Shown here: positions 5,504 through 7,355 of the stretch, piece after piece | Position numbering within the stretch: position 1 is the stretch's first letter | Layout: the number at the start of each line of letters is the position of its first letter | DNA from: an uncultured Bacteroidales bacterium | GTDB taxonomy: Bacteria > Bacteroidota > Bacteroidia > Bacteroidales > UBA932 | Direction of reading: 5' to 3' | NCBI GenBank assembly: GCA_945874815.1 | Contig: CAMCIE010000067.1 | Location: forward strand, 1-7,355 | Length of the DNA stretch: 7,355 nucleotides | Translations under genes and position numbers: made by a program | Notes under the pieces: generated by a model | The model's input: the letters and a program-made list of their open reading frames with translations, nothing else | What the model was told of the DNA's origin: nothing | Databases searched by the model: none

Positions 5504-5535
5504 GAGTGTGCTTGGTAACCACTTATAAAAACAAG
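5504..5535 (+). promoter_or_regulatory. preQ1 class I riboswitch aptamer
   Basis: The sequence folds as the H-type pseudoknot of the preQ1-I family. P1 is AGTG (5505-5508) with CACT (5520-5523), extended by a G5504-T5524 wobble. The 11-base loop is TGCTTGGTAAC (5509-5519). P2 is CTTG (5511-5514) with CAAG (5532-5535), perfect over four pairs. The joining tail is A-rich (5524-5531). Ligand-contacting positions known from B. subtilis and Thermoanaerobacter aptamers are in place: U after P1 (5509), C at the loop end (5519) and A just before P2 (5531). The loop end GTAAC is identical to the Thermoanaerobacter one. P2 ends two bases before the ATG, so ligand binding would hide the A-rich initiation region: a translational off-switch. 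The controlled gene is a queuosine-precursor transporter followed by queC, as expected for the family. Confidence 0.82.
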
Positions 5536-5537
5536 AA

Positions 5538-6239
5538 ATGAGCAATAATGGAACGTCTTCAGGAAACGGACATCTGTCCGTTCCTTTTCTGCTGATGGCA
5601 ATACTTTTCAATGTTTGCCTGATAGCTTCAAATCTTTTCGAAACAAAACTATTCACCCTTGGTGGCATATCCCTTACCGGAGGTGTCATCATCTTCCCTG
5701 TTTCATATATCATCAACGACTGCCTTGTGGAGGTGTATGGATACCGCAAGTCAAGGCTTGTGATTTGGAGCGGATTTGCCATGAATTTCTTTGTCGTGGC
5801 AATGGCACAGATAGTACGAGTCTTGCCGGCATCTCCTTTCTGGGACGGAGGTGAACATTTCGACTACATTTTCTCCCTTGCTCCAAGAGTGACTCTTGCC
5901 TCTATGCTTGCGTTTATATGCGGTTCCACCATCAATGCCCTGATAATGAGCAAGATGAAGGTGGCACAAAAAGGAAAGGGCTTTTCTTTGAGAGCCATTG
6001 TTTCAACCATCGGAGGTGAAGGTATCGACTCACTGGTCTTCTTCCCCATCGCTTTCTGGGGAATCGGCTATGCTGAAATGCTGAAGTTGATGATTACTCA
6101 GATTGTGCTCAAGACCGTGTATGAGATTATAATCCTGCCTCTTACAAACATCTGTGTAAATAGACTGAAGAGAATCGAAGGTACGGAAGTCTATGACACC
6201 AACATATCTTACAATCCATTTAAAATCAGAGACTTATAA
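5538..6239 (+). CDS. yhhQ: Queuosine precursor transporter (COG1738/YhhQ family)
   Basis: This inner-membrane protein imports 7-deazaguanine precursors (preQ0/preQ1) for queuosine tRNA modification; E. coli YhhQ does this. The 233-residue product has about six membrane helices (roughly 16-36, 45-64, 72-95, 116-137, 160-178, 185-207). It carries the family signatures SNLFETKLF at 31-39, [21 protein letters not shown] at about 53-73, [13 protein letters not shown] at 129-141, and [18 protein letters not shown] at 156-173. The length is normal for the family. ATG 5538 is preceded by A-rich sequence, as expected without Shine-Dalgarno signals, and sits two bases after the preQ1-I pseudoknot. The stop codon and the queC ATG are one base apart (TAATATG), so the two are co-transcribed and likely translationally coupled. 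Specificity among preQ0, preQ1 and queuine cannot be read from the sequence; the riboswitch and queC point to preQ0/preQ1. Confidence 0.93.
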   Translation: MSNNGTSSGNGHLSVPFLLMAILFNVCLIASNLFETKLFTLGGISLTGGVIIFPVSYIINDCLVEVYGYRKSRLVIWSGFAMNFFVVAMAQIVRVLPASPFWDGGEHFDYIFSLAPRVTLASMLAFICGSTINALIMSKMKVAQKGKGFSLRAIVSTIGGEGIDSLVFFPIAFWGIGYAEMLKLMITQIVLKTVYEIIILPLTNICVNRLKRIEGTEVYDTNISYNPFKIRDL

Positions 6240-6240
6240 T

Positions 6241-6912
6241 ATGGAACCTATAATAAAGGGCGATAGCGCCCTGGTGGTATTCAGTGGAGGACAGGACTCC
6301 ACCACCTGTCTGTTCTGGGCATTGAAACATTTCAAGAGTGTCCGCACCATAACTTTCGGATATGGTCAGAAACACAGTGCAGAAATTGAGTGTGCCAAAG
6401 CAATTGCTGCAAAGGCCGGGGTTGATTTCCATTACATGGACGTAAGTTTCATCTCGCAGCTCGGCCGCAATTCCCTTACCGACACCACAATGGAAATGGA
6501 TCAGACCAAGCCTCAGGACAATTTTCCAAATACATTCGTCCCGGGAAGGAATCTGTTCTTCCTCAGCATCGCTGCAGTCTATGCGAGGGAACTTGGCATC
6601 AGAGACCTTGTTACAGGGGTTTCCCAGACAGATTTCAGCGGCTACCCAGACTGCAGGGATTCCTTCATCAAATCCCTTAACGTGACACTCAATCTGGCAA
6701 TGGATGAGCAGTTTGTCATCCACACTCCCCTTATGTGGATAAACAAGGCCCAGACCTGGGAGATGGCTGACCATCTCGGAGTTCTGGACCTTGTAAGAAA
6801 CGAGACTTTGACTTGTTACAACGGAGTCAAAGGTGATGGTTGCGGCCATTGTCCAGCTTGCAAATTGCGCTCTGCAGGACTTGAGACCTACCTCACCTCT
6901 AAAGATTCATGA
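6241..6912 (+). CDS. queC: 7-cyano-7-deazaguanine (preQ0) synthase QueC
   Basis: QueC converts 7-carboxy-7-deazaguanine to preQ0 using ATP and ammonia, a step towards queuosine in tRNA. The 223-residue product carries the PP-loop SGGQDS at 15-20, FGYGQKH at 39-45, FVPGRN at 99-104, [14 protein letters not shown] at 126-139, and the zinc site C192, C201, C204 and C207 in [10 protein letters not shown]. All expected catalytic elements are intact and the length is normal. ATG 6241 is chosen over an upstream in-frame ATG at 6193 because it directly follows the transporter stop and starts at the usual N-terminus before the PP-loop. Expression should follow the riboswitch upstream through coupling with the transporter. 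queF, queD and queE are not in the window. The 3' end overlaps the convergent serpin gene by 14 bases. Confidence 0.97.
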   Translation: MEPIIKGDSALVVFSGGQDSTTCLFWALKHFKSVRTITFGYGQKHSAEIECAKAIAAKAGVDFHYMDVSFISQLGRNSLTDTTMEMDQTKPQDNFPNTFVPGRNLFFLSIAAVYARELGIRDLVTGVSQTDFSGYPDCRDSFIKSLNVTLNLAMDEQFVIHTPLMWINKAQTWEMADHLGVLDLVRNETLTCYNGVKGDGCGHCPACKLRSAGLETYLTSKDS

Positions 6913-7355
6913 TACGGCCGATGAAAAGGATACGGCCGTTGTCTATATCTGAAATCATATAGTAGAACGGACGGTCAACAGTCATGTGGAATGTCTGTTC
7001 CATCGGACGGACTGCAGTAAGTTTGACAGCAATAGTAGTGACTGCCGCTGCCTCTGCACCCTGCTCGTTGATTTCCACAAAAGTTTTCTGATTGACGTCT
7101 GAAACCATGACATCCGCATCAGTCATTCTGCCAAGTTCAGCTGACCTTGTAAACACCTTGTTCACGCCCATGTCCCGGAGCACAGAGTTGAGACGCAATG
7201 AATTCTCTACCTTGAACTTCGGAAGACGGAGCACAACGTCCTGTTCAATCATGCTTGACAGCAATTCATCGTAATTCTCCTCTGAAATATACTTGATGAA
7301 GCTGTCAGCATCCACGGAAGCACCTGGAAGCAGGATAGTCATGGCATAGCGTCCG
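6899..7355 (-). CDS. Serpin-family protease inhibitor, C-terminal part
   Basis: Serpins trap serine or cysteine proteases by a cleaved reactive loop that inserts into a beta-sheet. About 151 C-terminal residues are visible; the frame continues past the window edge (GRYA before MTILLP), so the 5' end is missing. Features, counted from the Met at 7342: MTILLP (sheet strand), [18 protein letters not shown] at 43-60, hinge GAEAAAVTT at 95-103, then the reactive loop through about 115, and the C-terminal motif DRPFYYMI with [11 protein letters not shown] at 123-146. Small residues throughout the hinge indicate an inhibitory serpin. Counting from the hinge Gly as P15 gives P1 Thr109 and P1' Ala110, in VKLTAVR; the loop is about five residues longer than in alpha-1-antitrypsin, so the scissile bond is uncertain. 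Bacteroidota serpins such as miropin of Tannerella are surface or secreted; localisation cannot be judged without the N-terminus. Convergent with queC. Confidence 0.92.
   Translation of the reverse strand, partial: GRYAMTILLPGASVDADSFIKYISEENYDELLSSMIEQDVVLRLPKFKVENSLRLNSVLRDMGVNKVFTRSAELGRMTDADVMVSDVNQKTFVEINEQGAEAAAVTTIAVKLTAVRPMEQTFHMTVDRPFYYMISDIDNGRILFIGRIMNL

Noticed and set aside
5288..5782. Minus-strand frame of 164 codons across the repeat array
   Set aside because: It reads through the repeats (hence its repeated QSIRA/PGGK segments), crosses the riboswitch and starts inside the transporter gene. It has no promoter and resembles no known protein.
6226..6849. Minus-strand frame of 207 codons antisense to queC
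   Set aside because: It lies opposite an intact, well-conserved queC in a frame kept open by base composition. Its translation has no recognisable domain.
6911..6937. Direct repeat GATACGGCCG at 6911-6920 and 6928-6937 as an attachment or regulatory site
   Set aside because: It encodes the repeated Gly-Arg-Ile of the conserved serpin C-terminal motif, so protein coding explains it.

Overview
The window looks like chromosomal DNA of a member of the Bacteroidota, most likely the order Bacteroidales. Five intergenic sites carry the promoter form typical of that phylum (TTTG, about 19-21 bases, TAnnTTTG). Shine-Dalgarno sequences are absent, leaders are A-rich, and the gene families (CarboxypepD_reg-like secreted protein, 'GPNAFPVP' outer-membrane barrel, bacterial serpin) are typical of the group. 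The genus cannot be fixed from the sequence.

Layout. Bases 1-108 hold the start of an unidentified acidic protein on the minus strand. It is divergent from trmD (215-898, plus), the tRNA m1G37 methyltransferase. Bases 899-1174 have no protein gene of normal size, but they contain a consensus promoter and a strong terminator that together delimit a candidate small RNA of about 118 nt (1059-1176). The same terminator closes the convergent minus-strand operon: a secreted carboxypeptidase-regulatory-domain protein (4301-3036), then, after a one-base gap, a RelA/SpoT-family enzyme (3034-1175). The RelA/SpoT enzyme keeps all the hydrolase residues I could check, has lost a catalytic aspartate of its synthetase domain, and lacks most of the helical domain. 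A divergent gene (4396-5250, plus) encodes a hypothetical outer-membrane beta-barrel.

Bases 5251-5537 are the most information-dense part. They hold a degenerate palindromic interspersed element, a consensus promoter built on two copies of a repeat, an array of about five 19-24-base GC-rich repeats inside the predicted 5' leader, and a short pseudoknot aptamer (5504-5535) that matches the preQ1 class I riboswitch. The aptamer ends two bases before the ATG of a COG1738/YhhQ-type queuosine-precursor transporter (5538-6239). queC (6241-6912), which makes preQ0, follows after one base. Together they form a queuosine supply unit: uptake plus synthesis of 7-deazaguanine precursors, plausibly shut off at translation when preQ1 is plentiful. 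The C-terminal part of an inhibitory-type serpin (minus strand, 7355-6899) converges on queC and overlaps its 3' end by 14 bases.

The best candidates for something undescribed are the riboswitch with its repeat-rich leader and the orphan small RNA. The hydrolase-biased RelA/SpoT protein is the most notable protein-level oddity. All function calls come from reading motifs by eye; no database search was run.
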